Source: Arctopsyche grandis (taxonomy: Eukaryota > Arthropoda > Insecta > Trichoptera > Hydropsychidae). Taken from it: DNA of 64,000 nucleotides. Below, in pieces: positions 30,800 through 45,759 of this stretch (position 1 is the stretch's first letter; each line of letters begins with the position of its first letter). A model generated the notes under the pieces. It was not told where the DNA came from. It saw only the letters and a list, made by a program, of their open reading frames with translations, and ran no database searches. Location: contig NC_135356.1 in assembly GCF_051622035.1 (NCBI RefSeq), forward strand, positions 10,514,579 through 10,578,578, written 5' to 3'. The position numbers and the translations under genes were made by a program.

Positions 30800-31990
30800 C
30801 ATATATAGTTCGAAAATAATGTTTTATTCAGGTTTGACAATTGTAAATGCAAATTTTATTTAGCATAATATGCACATGAATGTATGTAAACTATGATTAA
30901 TCAAATTTAAAAAGAAAAAAAAAACAATTTTGGGTAATTATTCGTTTTATATATGATACAAATGGACGAGTATAATTGTTGAAATTATTAAAATTTCAAA
31001 GTTGTTTTTTTGGCCTTTGAGGAATCAGTCGTCAATAAGTATAAATCTAAATCTAAGAATTGTGTATGTGTTGCTTTGTTTTCTGTTAAAAGTATACACA
31101 ATTTACTCAGTCTATTCTGCACCATCGAAGATCCTTAATAACTTTTGCATATTTAAAGATGCGGCGATTACTGGAAATTTATATATGCTATCTGCATATT
31201 TTTATAATTTGCTGTCAAATTTAATCTATCATTTTCATTCGAAAGCAGAAACGATATCTTTGCAATTATTAGTTGATATTAAAATTCGGGAATTTTTTGT
31301 ATTCAAAATTTAAATTTGTTATGACGATTTTGGCGCCCTAATATTTTGAAACCCGATACCGTCGTTCCTTCACACGGCTGTGTAGGGAAATAAATATGTA
31401 TGTACGTGTATGCGATTAAATAATTGCAAATCGCTTGTTGAATTGTCCCTACTGGGAAAAGGTCACATGGTTAAAAGGTCACACGTTAAAATGACCGTGA
31501 ACTGAGTGCATAAATGAGGTTACTCTGGTGTCTTGCATTATACTTGTATTTCGAACTTGTCCTTGGCCCCTTGCCGCCCTTTCACCTTTCATAAGTTATA
31601 AAAAAAGGATCAAGGTACTCTTGAATACTATTGCGAAGGCGCTAAATCCAAGTAATTGTGTAGCTATGTCATATTATATAATATATTGTTGTTATAAACT
31701 GATAAAGAAAATAAATTAGTTAAATTTAAAGATTATTCAATTTAACGCGTTGAAAAAGAGAAATATTTTTTTAAGTTTCCCTTCCCAATAAACAGGTCTA
31801 GAATTAAATTTTGGTAAAAAGGCCCATTCTGGGGCCCCCAAAATTCGGAGGCCTCAAGCATGCGTTTATTTTCAAATGTATGTATTATAAACCGTCGCTA
31901 GTCGCGTTATATTCGAGTTGATACCAGTAATTTGAGAGGCAACATTTTAGTTAACATTTTTTATTGGGAAAAATCGACGTGTTTATACCT
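30800..31990. other. AT-rich intergenic DNA
   Basis: No gene recognised; open frames are short. Confidence 0.4.
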
Positions 31991-31997
31991 AACAGAC

Positions 31998-32779
31998 CAG
32001 TGGTGTCATCTTTATGGTTTCCGGGAACCCGTTGTTAAAAATCAAAATTTTCCGGAAACCCATTATTTAACCTAAAAATTCATATAATTTTTGTCAAAAT
32101 GTATACAAATCTTGAAAATGTAATGAACTTTCATGTAAGTGTCATAGGTGAAAAAAAATGTATATAAACATACCGGTCTCCGTGACGAGCCAGAATGTTA
32201 AATTACAGAAAATGCAAATATCGGAAGGCAAAGATCGAAAATCGAAAGCTCTTAAGTTGAAAGATCAAAAAAAAGGGTGCATGGTAAACGGTACAGATTC
32301 ACGTACATATTCACTTAATTTGCGCGAGCAGGATACAAGGGGAACAGGCTTTTCCTCCCGTATTAATGTGCGCGCGCAGAATACGGGAGGAAAAGCCTGT
32401 TCCTCTTGTTCCTGTTGTACCCTGCTCGCGCAAATTAAGTGAGTATGTACCGTTTACCATGCACCCTTTTTTTTGATCTTTTGACTTAAGATCTTTTGAT
32501 TTTCAATATTTGCGTTTTCTGTCGTTTAACATTCTGTCTCGTCACGTAGACCCATAAACATACATATGTATGTATATGTATATATTTTTAAAATAATTAA
32601 AAAAAAAAATTGGAATCCCGTTGTTCCAAAATTGGGGTGACACTATTGCTGACAGTCATCTAAAGTTGATTTAGTCTTTTAATTCAAATTCATAATAATA
32701 CATTAAACAACGTGAATAGTTTCGTTCAAATCTAATAGGGGGGGGGGGGGGGGGTTTCCCACCCGAAATGACACCTCTG
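31998..32779. mobile_element. hAT-like element hosting a MULE-like foldback
   Basis: Ends CAGTGGTGTCATCTT (31998) and, inverted, CAGAGGTGTCATTTC (to 32779) form imperfect terminal inverted repeats that extend to 'GGAACCC/GAAACCC'. Flanking 8-mers TAACAGAC and ATTGATAC agree only in part, so the duplication is eroded or the borders are slightly off. It contains a 17-G run (32738-32754) and a nested element at 32174-32553. Confidence 0.55.
32174..32553. mobile_element. MULE-like foldback MITE (copy 2)
   Basis: 380 bp, long terminal inverted repeats starting cggtctccgtgacgagcc / gggtctacgtgacgagac, same family as 17687-18053. Flanked by ATAAACATAC at 32164-32173 and 32554-32563, a 10-bp duplication. 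The centre holds a second palindrome around 'gaatacgggaggaaaagcctgttcc'. Confidence 0.85.
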
Positions 32780-32780
32780 A

Positions 32781-32816
32781 TTGATACGGTATTTCATTAG
32801 TGAAATACCGTATCAA
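32781..32816. repeat. Perfect 16-bp-arm hairpin
   Basis: TTGATACGGTATTTCA, a 4-nt loop TTAG, and the exact complement. It starts two bases after the right end of the hAT-like element. Confidence 0.9.
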
Positions 32817-32999
32817 TATATACATATCAAAAATAAAAGGTTAAAAACCCCTGCAATAAATAAAACATTTAAAAAGTACAATCCAATTTGCTAATTGAGC
32901 TCGGTGTATCGATCTTCTTCTGGAATATCATAAAATTGGCCGTCGAATAGTTGCAACTGAGTCAAAAAAAAAAATAAAAAATTCATTCAAAATTGGCAT

Positions 33000-33470
33000 T
33001 CTCTTGTTTCGATTGGTAGCCCGCGAAGGTTGCCCTCCGGTCGCGTTTTACTATCCTGGCAACACCCATTCGCTATTGTGTGTGGCGCTGCGTCGATAAA
33101 GTCGAGCGGTGCGGGGCGGCGTCCCGGGAGCTGCGCCCGGCGCCCCGGACCGCAACCGCGTGCACCCCCCCGTTTCCAAGCGCGCATCCGCACACAGGTA
33201 AGCACCAAGACCGCGCGCGACCTTCACGACCGTATTCCGCGGACCCCCGACACGGACAGGGGCGGGGCAGACACCCGAACGGGGGAGGGGAGGAGACCAG
33301 TTCGGAAATCGCCCCCGGAGCAGGTGGCAAGCGCTCCGCAGTCGGGACTCCACCCATCGCGCCCCCATCGAAGGCGGACACGCCCAGGTCAGCGCCCCAT
33401 AGTGTATGCGCGCGCGCGCACGTCCGCTCTTCGCCCCTCCCCCCTCCCCATCATACAACCCGAAGGTTCC
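33000..33470 (+). promoter_or_regulatory. GC-rich island with splice donor
   Basis: Around 470 bp of CpG-rich sequence. CACACAG|GTAAGC at 33198 is a strong + strand donor, so a first exon ending at 33197 is plausible. It is followed by a (tg)n run (33484-33515). No protein similarity in any frame. The downstream exon, if any, is not visible in this window. Confidence 0.4.
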
Positions 33471-33867
33471 CTGTGTATATGCGCGTGTGTATGCGTGTGT
33501 GTGTGTGTGTATGTGGTTTGACACGTATTCGTGTGTGTGTTTTGTTTAATGGAAAGTTGAAGAGTTGACATGTGTGATGTGATGGGATGTCCGTGACAAT
33601 GTGACAGTCAGCTGCTCTACATACTGGTTCGTCTTGCGTACACATCTTGGATGTTCTTGCTCTCGAGCTCGGTTCTACGTGTCAGATTTGCACGTTGGCT
33701 CATGTGCTCTTGCAGTTCTGCGAAAAGGATCCAAGCCACGTGAGTGCCGCAGCAGCCTCGCCGATCTATCTGCCTTGACGTGTTAAAGAAACGGGCTCGT
33801 AAATTCCGTCTTTAGTATTACGGTAGGATTCTATTAAAATCGGAATTAATTTTTATTCCGAAAATAT

Positions 33868-33872
33868 AATTA

Positions 33873-33952
<80 letters not shown>
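33868..33952. repeat. (TA)n microsatellite
   Basis: About 85 bp of TA with one early TG. Confidence 0.95.
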
Positions 33953-33955
<3 letters not shown>

Positions 33956-34135
33956 TTTTTCTTAATCAAAAATCTTAATTTAAACATGAATACAGAATAA
34001 ATAACAAATATAGAAAAAAAATGCAATGAAATGAAATGAATGAGGCAAAAATCAAGATTGTTTGCATTCTAAAATATTGTAAAAGGTGAAATCAAAAATT
34101 AAAAATTATAAAATACAATTGTTAACCCTTTGAGT

Positions 34136-34716
34136 GCTGACGGCTTTTCTGTTGAAAGCCCGCCACAATAAAAACTTCGCCAACATTTCCAACTAGAATT
34201 ATTTAGATATCCAATAGAAAGTAGGTATAAAAATTGTAGCTAATCCAAATAAACCCTAGATAACTGCCGCCTAGGATTTCGAGTTTTGTAAAGGTGTGTT
34301 TAGACTCTCCAATATATCTTGCAACAATATAAAATAATCAAAAGAAGTCATGAATGTATTTTTCCAAAACTAGTTCCATCTACGTCATCGTTGTTAAAAT
34401 GTAATGCTCACAATCTAAATGCCAAGCCACAATCTAAAATACTCAGCAGTTAGGAATATCCAGCGGGTAATTCTGCAATGGCTATAAATTCAGAAATTCC
34501 AGTGTAAGGGAGTCTTTACAAACGTAGACAAATGAATGACACGGATTACACGACCCATGTTTAATGAATTTTTTTTTTCATTGCTACCTTTAAAGGCTTA
34601 GCAGGTAGTATTATTATTTACTTTGTACATGTAAAATTTACAACGCCTATCGGCGCTTTACAGGCCTATGGATTTATCAGCAGAACACCAGTCGGCGTTG
34701 ATCAGCATTCTTGGGG
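34136..34716. mobile_element. piggyBac-like MITE (copy 1)
   Basis: Begins CCCTTTGAGTGCTGACGGC right after TTAA (34132-34135). The right end reads, inverted, CCCCAAGAATGCTGAT next to TTAG, a possibly mutated TTAA. A paralogue of about 550 bp lies at 52557. The CCC start and TTAA target fit piggyBac-like non-autonomous elements. No transposase frame. Confidence 0.55.
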
Positions 34717-34949
34717 TTAGGTAAAAAAGAAAATGTGAAATCAAAAAATCGCTTAACCACACATTCATCTCAGTCAATACTGTTCCCATGATTTGATTTG
34801 ATTTGATGTTGATCATTTTAAGTCTATTCCAATAGCTACTGTTTCTGTGATATTGTTAGTATTTATAATATGATTTAATTTTATGGGCGAATGAACGCCG
34901 TTTTCGAATCTGAAATGATACTTTGTCTGAATAATAAAAGCTTTTAAAA

Positions 34950-35875
34950 ATATCTTCCGTCAATGTGTTTTGCTATAGATGACGTATTGATGCGAAACTT
35001 GGGCATTGAACGCCAGAATGCTGGATAAAGACCAATGCACTCAAGGGAGTATAGAACGCTGTGTTCGGTATAACGAGGAAAGATAAGAAACGAAATACGT
35101 GGGTGAAAAGTATGACGAGGATAGTTGAATAGACGAGAGAATGCAAAAATAACCAACGAAGGCCATAAAGGAGATGGATGGATGAAATTAGAAAGTTGAT
35201 CTAGTGAAGAGATTGAAATGGCAATAGGCCTGTCAAGCAACTAGAAGAATGGACGAAAGCGGTATTCGAGAAATGCAAAAGGGTGCAAGGGAAAGCCAGG
35301 AGATAAATGGATAGGTGACATTAGAAAGTTGATAAGTGATTGAAATGGCAATATGCGGGTCAGGCAGCTAGAAGAATGGACGAAAGAAGTGCTCGAATGG
35401 TACTCCAGAAATGCAAGAAAAGCCCACGCGAGATAACTGATGAAATTAAAAAAAATGTATGACATGGGTAGTTCCTATAGTGGAAAGAGTGATGTTGAAA
35501 TGGCAATGGGTGGGTCAGGCAGCTAGAAGAATGGACGAAAGAAGTGCTCAAATGGTAATCAAGAAATGCAAGAAGGACCCAGGCGAGATAATAGATGAAA
35601 TTAGAAAAATGTATGACAAGGATAGTTCATATAGTGGAGAGATTGGAGGTTGAAATGACAATGGGTGGGTCATGTAGCTAGAATAATGGACAAAAGAAGT
35701 GCTCGAACGGTTTCCCAGATACTGTGAAAGGGTGGGTGCAAGGAAGGCCACAATGGAGATGGGTTAATGAAATAACATAGAAAGATGTGTGGGATGAGAT
35801 AGACGAGAGTTATTCAAAACAGACGAATGGATGCGCGTTGGAGTGGTTTTCATCCAGCAGTGGATGGTCAGTTAT
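34950..35875 (+). pseudogene. RTE-like LINE C-terminal region with internal tandem duplication
   Basis: Broken frames resemble the C-terminal part of RTE reverse transcriptases: 'ETW.LN', 'RNEIRG'-like, then 'LKWQWVGQAARRMDERSAQMV' (in the open stretch 35459-35653). The 3' end 'catccagcagtggatgg' is the shared tail. The 'KWQW..ARRMDERSA' segment is present four times in a row, starting near 35214, 35341, 35495 and 35651 (spacing 127, 154, 156 bp). Confidence 0.75.
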
Positions 35876-36285
35876 CAAACATGTAAATCTGTAATGTGTA
35901 ATATTCTAACAGCCGCAAATGCATACATTTTCTTGAATGTAAAAGTAAACGTATACTTACTTGTATACGTATTACATGTTTGACTACTTGTATACGTATA
36001 CAGATGTATGTAAAAAGATCCACGAAGTAGAAGCAATCAGAATTTCACTGTTGTGGCACGGCTCCATTAGGCAGAACTGTGTATATATGTATGTATGTAT
36101 ATCTCTATGAGAAATTTAATCAAAGTACGCTATTACTCAACAGGCATATTATTTCATCTTGTAGAATGAAATCAACCCTTCCCGGTCCCAAGACACTCTA
36201 TATTAGCGGCTACGTTGAGGTACTCACCAAATGGCTTTTCAACCTCGTGTTTTCATTTTGTTTATTTTTATGCACTGTTTTTTTT

Positions 36286-36470
36286 TTTTACTTTATCTAT
36301 GTACGTAGTAACAATAGATAAAGTTTTGTAATCATGCAAAAATTCGACTTTGAGATTTTGGCTGATTTCAACACAGAATCGATCACTGATCACGTTTTCG
36401 TGCTTTAGAAAAACATGTATGTGTGTCCGTATATTTTGGAGATTTTTTGAATAGCGTTAGTCCTATCAAA
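36286..36470. repeat. Dispersed repeat, inverted copy at 44880-45065
   Basis: Shares 'ctttatctatgtacgtagtaa', 'aatcgat.actgatcacgtttt' and 'ttttgtgatcatgc'-type blocks with the reverse complement of 44880-45065. Unknown family. Confidence 0.65.
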
Positions 36471-36514
36471 CTGAAACTTGGTACCAGTTACTGAATTGCT
36501 TATCGACATGTCGT

Positions 36515-36960
36515 AAGTTGACCGGAAGTGGTCCTCCCCTAATTTGTCTTCTTTTTTTAAGTTTTGGATTCAATTATCTCCTAAGCCACTAAACAAATAA
36601 ATCGTGTTATAATAGGTATAATAAATTACATAAGCTGATATTTTGCCTCAACCGGAAGTAGTACTTTTGCTCTAGAGGTTCGAGGTTTTTTTTATGTTTT
36701 TCTCAGAAACCTTTCGGTGTATTCAACTGAAATTTAATATCTAGAAGTTTACGCTTAATGATAAGTAATATATATAATTTAGTGAAGTTCCGTCAACCGG
36801 AAGTGGCAGTTTAATCTTGTTCGATTTTTCTTCCACTATTTTTTTTGACCCTTTAAATATGAGTGCTCTTCAACAGAAAATTCGAGTATAATCCATGTAT
36901 CAATGTCATGTATATAAATAAAAAAATCAACAAGTTTGATAAACCGGAAGTGAGTTAAAA
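36515..36960. repeat. Degenerate ~130-150 bp repeat with four ACCGGAAGT motifs
   Basis: 'accggaagt' occurs near 36521, 36650, 36796 and 36944, each followed or preceded by a similar 'atcaaactgaaa/caacagaaaa' block. It continues the repeat that begins at 36286. The motif is also the core of ETS-factor sites. Confidence 0.55.
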
Positions 36961-37319
36961 TGTTGTGACCACACAATTTTTCCACACTATTAAACGTATC
37001 AAACAGAAAATTTATATTTGTATTCTTTATGTACTAACTTGAGTTGATAAAGTTGGATAAAAATTAATTATTATATTTTGACCTTTTGAATTATTTCAAT
37101 TTTCTTGATATTGAACATTCTTATTATGATATTTATATCATGTTATTTGTTTCGACTTTTTGTAGAATATGTAAGTTCACTTTTTGTGGTGAAAGCGATC
37201 AAATATATACATATATTTTTATGTACTTACATTTCTCTAAAGTTCGACAATCTCAGCAAGATACGTATGTATTGAATCAATCCGATCTTTTAGCACGAGG
37301 TATTATAAATCGCACTTGA

Positions 37320-37575
37320 AATGCCACTTTGCCCAAATGAAAAGATCTTCGATTAATGTGTTTTGCCAGTGATGACATATTGATGAGAAACTCGGACGTT
37401 GAACTTTGGAATCTTGCATAAAGTCCAATGCACACAATGAAGTATGAAATGCTATGTGTTCGGCATAATGAGGAGATATATGAAACGGAATACACGGGTC
37501 AGAAGTATGACAAGGGTAGTTGAATGGATGAAAGAAATGCTCGAATGGTGCCCGAGAGAAAGAAAGACCATAATG
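37320..37575 (+). mobile_element. RTE-like LINE fragment
   Basis: Parallels 34960-35130 ('atgtgttttgcc.atgatg.catattgatg.gaaactcgg.cgttgaac') and ends in 'ggatgaaagaaatgctcgaatggtgcccgagagaa'. Broken frames only. Confidence 0.65.
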
Positions 37576-37895
37576 GTAAGAACACACTGTTAATACAAGG
37601 ATAAAATATCACCGAAAATACTCCAGGGAGTGGGCACAGACTAAGCATGCAAGCATTTTTTTCATGTGCAAAACTATCTATAACAAAATACGTGCCGTAT
37701 GTATATTCATGTCATTGTTTTATTCGTACGGTTTTATTATTTTGATGAGTTTCACTTCCATTTCTTCAAATATGGAAATTACCACTGTCGGTCACTGTCA
37801 ATAGAAGTATAAAACATCCAAGGGTGAGTTTTGCCATGGATTGCGACAGCTTAGATTATGCGAGGTATCGTTTTTAGACACGTCCAAAAAAACGT

Positions 37896-37933
37896 GCCGC
37901 GTACCACTCTTACATATTAGAGTGGTACGCGGC
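37896..37933. repeat. Perfect 15-bp-arm hairpin inside a dispersed repeat
   Basis: GCCGCGTACCACTCT, 8-nt loop, exact complement. The surrounding words 'acgtgccgcgta' and 'tctgc.cctta' recur near 58950 and 63605, so the hairpin belongs to a dispersed family. Confidence 0.85.
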
Positions 37934-37954
37934 TGTCTTAGTGTCTGCACCTTA

Positions 37955-38205
37955 AGGGAGATGGATGGATGAAAATATAAAGTTGATGTAGTTGCGAGAG
38001 TGAAGAGGTTGAAATGGCAATAGGCGGGTCACGTGGCTAGAATTATGGACGAAAAAAGTGCTCGAATGGTACCTGAGAGAATGTAAAATGGTGCAAGGAA
38101 GACCATTAGGGAAATGGGTGCATGAAATTACATTATCACTACAGAATCGAATACAAGCGTTTTGAAAAGACTTTCGTCCGTGGAAGGCTTTAAATGATGA
38201 TTATT
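37955..38205 (+). mobile_element. RTE-like LINE 3' fragment
   Basis: 'gagatggatggatga', 'ttgaaatggcaataggcgggtcacgtggctag', 'atggacgaaaaaagtgctcgaatggtacctgagagaatg' and an end near 'tggaaggctttaaatgatga'. Same family as 34950-35875. Confidence 0.7.
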
Positions 38206-38870
38206 AATTATTGGATTTTTTGTAGAGATAAACACATTTAAAACCATAAGTTTTTAATAATAATATTTTTCAGTAAAAAAAAGCACTAGTTGTTAAAGAC
38301 CCTCCCCCCTCCCCTGAATTGTAGCCCATTTTCAATCTCAACCGGAATTGACCACCTTTGCAAGAATTGCAGGTATTTTCTCGAATTGTTCAAAGGTTCA
38401 TATACACCTATAAGAAGTCATACAAATAAGCAAAGACGTCAAACATCAAAGTGGTGCGCTTTCCAACTGCCAAAAGTTTCCTAGGCGTTCTTTGTGAGTT
38501 ACATAAAAGCTAAATTTACAAGTGAACCCTTTTTTGTGGACAAAAGAAACTTGTCCGCCGATCTTTGATTATGGGGTTTCACTGATTTCATTATTCTCAC
38601 TAGCGTAGTACGTGAACCGTCAAGTCTATACATACATATGTATGTATGTATGCACATATATATAGGAGATGAGGGGGAACAAATTTTCTTGGTTCGTTTA
38701 TATGAAGAAAAAAAACTAATTAAAAACTTCGCTGTGGTGACGATAAACGTTTCAATTGATACGTATTTTTTTTTTATTTCTAAATTGAAACTTCACAAAA
38801 TTGAATTGAAATACAAACTTCTAATTAGAATTTATATATAACTAAAATTTTATCCCGCTTTTTTTTTATT

Positions 38871-39212
38871 TTGTCTACGGCGCAATTTATTATATAAATC
38901 GTATTTTTTACATTCAAATAATATCTTAAGTAAAGCTTTAAGAATAAGGATAAAAATAAATGCTTTTAACAAAAAGGGACTTACACATGTTCGCTCTTTG
39001 TATGTTCATATGTTTCGATAATAAAATGTATGTAACCTTTGTCTACGGCGCAATTTATTATATAAATCGTATTTTTTATATTTAAATAATATCTTAAGTA
39101 AAGCTTTAAGGATAAAGATAAAAATAAATGCTTTTAACAAAAAGGGACTTACACATGTTCGCTCTCTGTATGTTCACATGTTTCGATACTGAAATGTATG
39201 TAACCTTTGTCT
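38871..39212. repeat. 168-bp tandem duplication
   Basis: 'gtctacggcgcaatttattatataaatcg' starts at 38873 and again at 39041. The two copies differ at only a few positions through 'atgtatgtaacctttgtcta'. Confidence 0.9.
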
Positions 39213-43255
<4,043 letters not shown>

Positions 43256-43258
43256 ATC

Positions 43259-43715
43259 CTTATAAGTAGACTGCGGATAGAGAGCGTGCTTTTTCCAGAA
43301 ATCGGGGCGGTTTGGCTCTATTTACAAAGATAGAGCACAAAAAAAAGGTTGGGTGAACCTTTTACAACAATTGAACAATAAACGGCGCGCTGTGAATCCG
43401 GCCACTACTTATAAGTAGAGGTAGGATAGTCACAGTGCTATCCATTGTTCCATTGTTGTAAATCCTTTGTAAAAAAGGTTCGGCAAACCTTAAACAATGC
43501 ATTTACAACCTTTGAACAATACGCGGCACCTTCTGGGTCCGGTGACTACTTATAAGTAGACTGCGGATAGAGAGCGTGCTTTTTCCAGGAATCGGGGCGG
43601 TTTGGCTCTATTTACAAAGATAGAGTGCAAAAAAAAGGTTCGGCGTATCTTTAACAAAGCATTTACAACAATTGAACAATGAACGGCGTGCTTTGGGTCC
43701 GCTCACTACTTATAA
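43259..43715. repeat. ~150-bp tandem monomers, alternating types
   Basis: 'cttataagtag' marks units at 43259, 43409, 43550 and 43709. Units 1 and 3 share 'actgcggatagagagcgtgctttttccag.aatcggggcgg', whereas unit 2 has 'aggtaggatagtcacagtgctatcc'. Each carries 'ggttcggcaaacctt' and 'tttacaac..ttgaacaata'. Confidence 0.85.
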
Positions 43716-44150
43716 GCAGTCTCCGGCGCTGCGATGCGCCAGCGCCGAAATAAATGGGATCCTTTTGTCAATTTCTATTATTAACCTTTTTTTTTGCTCT
43801 CTAGAGAGCAAAAAAAAAGCCATTCAACAAATTGCGATGAAACTTACAGGAGTTATTGTGTGTATGCCCGCGATGGTTTATGTTAAAATAAATCGCCCAA
43901 TAACGGGAATGAGTGGCATTGCAACGCAATAATTTAAAATGTTTTCGCGTGTCCACCTGCGTTGTTAGGGTAAAATAAACAAACAATTGAATAATTTCAA
44001 ATGTGTTCGCTGCCAGCGTTTTTCCGCTGTTAAAAGACTTTACTCGGGAACGGGAACGGAAAAAAACGTTAGCGTTAACTCGGAAAAAAAAGACCTTAAC
44101 TCGGGAACGGGAAAAACGAAGCGGGAATGGGAATTGCCGGCTTCAGCTAG
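43259..44150 (+). mobile_element. Helitron-like element with central tandem repeats
   Basis: The 3' end cttcagCTAG (44147-44150) is followed by T. The last 350 bp share 'gatgaaactt', 'acgggaatgag.g.cattgcaacgcaataattt.aaatgt.ttcgc' and the (gggaac)n run with the Helitron at 9964-10421. The 5' part is a tandem array (43259-43715). The 5' terminus was not found. Central ~150-bp repeats are known in some non-autonomous Helitron families (Drosophila DINE-TR). Confidence 0.6.
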
Positions 44151-45530
44151 TAATAAATAAAAAATAATACATAACTTCATTTTGTTGCAAAAAAATGTGA
44201 CTTGGCATTTTTTTTTGAAAAGTTGTCTGCATTCTGATTTAATAACTCAACTTAGAAAAGTATGAGGCTGTCGAGAGGTATTAAGTGAGCGCGATAATTT
44301 TTGCGTTTAAATTTAATTCGAGAGTTCATATTACGTAAAAAAAAAATGTCACTTTATACATATATGTAATATCGTACTTCCACGAAGTGAGGTTGATGAA
44401 AATAAATAATAATTTTCAAGTGGAAATTGATATTTTTCCTCAGTTGTACATATATACATAAAAGCGTTCGTTTGGTAATGTGAAGCATATTATATGGCCT
44501 TTTTTGGTATCGAGCGAGCAATATTAAAATATTTTGTAATGAAAAATAGCAAATTTTCGCAGAATCTGAAATGGAAATTGTAGTCGTTAAAGCCGAATGA
44601 CTCTTTTCACCGTTTTGAATCGATTTTTTTTTATTACTCGGTAATGTACGTGAAAATAGGGAATGGGTACCATACATTATGTGTATTTTGAATATTTTTT
44701 GCGTACATGGGGTACTTTTTGTGGGTATTTTCTGTGTTTAAATTAAAGGTATATACCAAAGTAAGCTCTCGACGACTTTTATTTTCAAAATAATCACTGG
44801 AACATGAAAAATAAATTTACGTTGTGTCGATAAGAATTACAGTAACCGATACTAAGTTTCGGTTACTGTAATTCGGTAACAAAAAATCGGTGTTCGGTGT
44901 TCAAAAAATCCCCAAAATACACAGACACACACACACATTTTTTCTAGATATGAAAACGTGATCAGTAATCGATTCTGAGTTCGAATCAGTCAATATCTCG
45001 AGTTCGAATTTTCGCATGATCACAAAACTTCATCTATTTTTACTACGTACATAGATAAAGTAATTAAAATTTTCTGAAAGTAACGCTTCTCCCATTCAAA
45101 AACCTCAAAAGACTTTCGAGCGAAAAGGCGACTCTCAATTCTCGTTTATTAGTCAAAACTTATATTTTCGAAATTTTTGCACAGGACATTGTTTAAAATC
45201 AATAGGTTTTTATTTTGTTTAACGTTCTCTAGATGCGACGAAAGCTTTCCAATTAGGTCCATGGATGAGAATCGAAAATTCGCATTTTTTGCTCCATATT
45301 TTATTTTTATTCAATCAATTATGTACACTCGCCTTAACAGACTTCTCCAATGCGACGAGGGTGCTACACAGATTTATAATTATTATTAATTCAATATAAC
45401 GTACATACTTATTAATTATATATTTACATTAAACACGACATCTACATATAGTCCTAAACATTGTACAGAAGTATTATACAAGGCAAATATAAAAAAACGA
45501 TTAACATCCGCAGAGACATCTATGGAAAAG
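44151..45530. other. Intergenic DNA with a hairpin and an inverted dispersed repeat
   Basis: 44834-44849 and 44859-44874 form a perfect 16-bp hairpin (gaattacagtaaccga). 44880-45065 is an inverted copy of 36286-36470. No gene recognised. Confidence 0.5.
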
Positions 45531-45534
45531 TTAG

Positions 45535-45752
45535 CAGCATTGATCCAAATCAGCAAAAATCGAGATGCTGAATAACTCTAAATTTTGCAAGACAGATAGG
45601 ACAGACTTGCCAATATTTTGGATGAGATCAGATAAATTGGCAAACTCTGATAGGAAACGATCGACCTTGGAGTCACATATACAAGGTCTGGCCAGCAGCA
45701 CACACCAGGGATAGAATCCGTAACCAAGTAATTGATCTATGCTGCTGGTTAA
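45535..45752 (-). mobile_element. tRNA-derived SINE, - strand
   Basis: On the - strand it starts 'aaccagcagcatagatcaatt' and continues 'gtgtgctgctggccagaccttgtatatgtgactccaaggtcgatc.tttcctatcagagtttgcc', the same order as the copy at 55007. The A box is recognisable; the B box is decayed. Confidence 0.65.
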
Positions 45753-45759
45753 CATGTAA

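Noticed and set aside
33030..33568. ~160-codon frames in the second GC island
   Set aside because: Open on both strands because of GC content and a (tg)n run; no recognisable motif.
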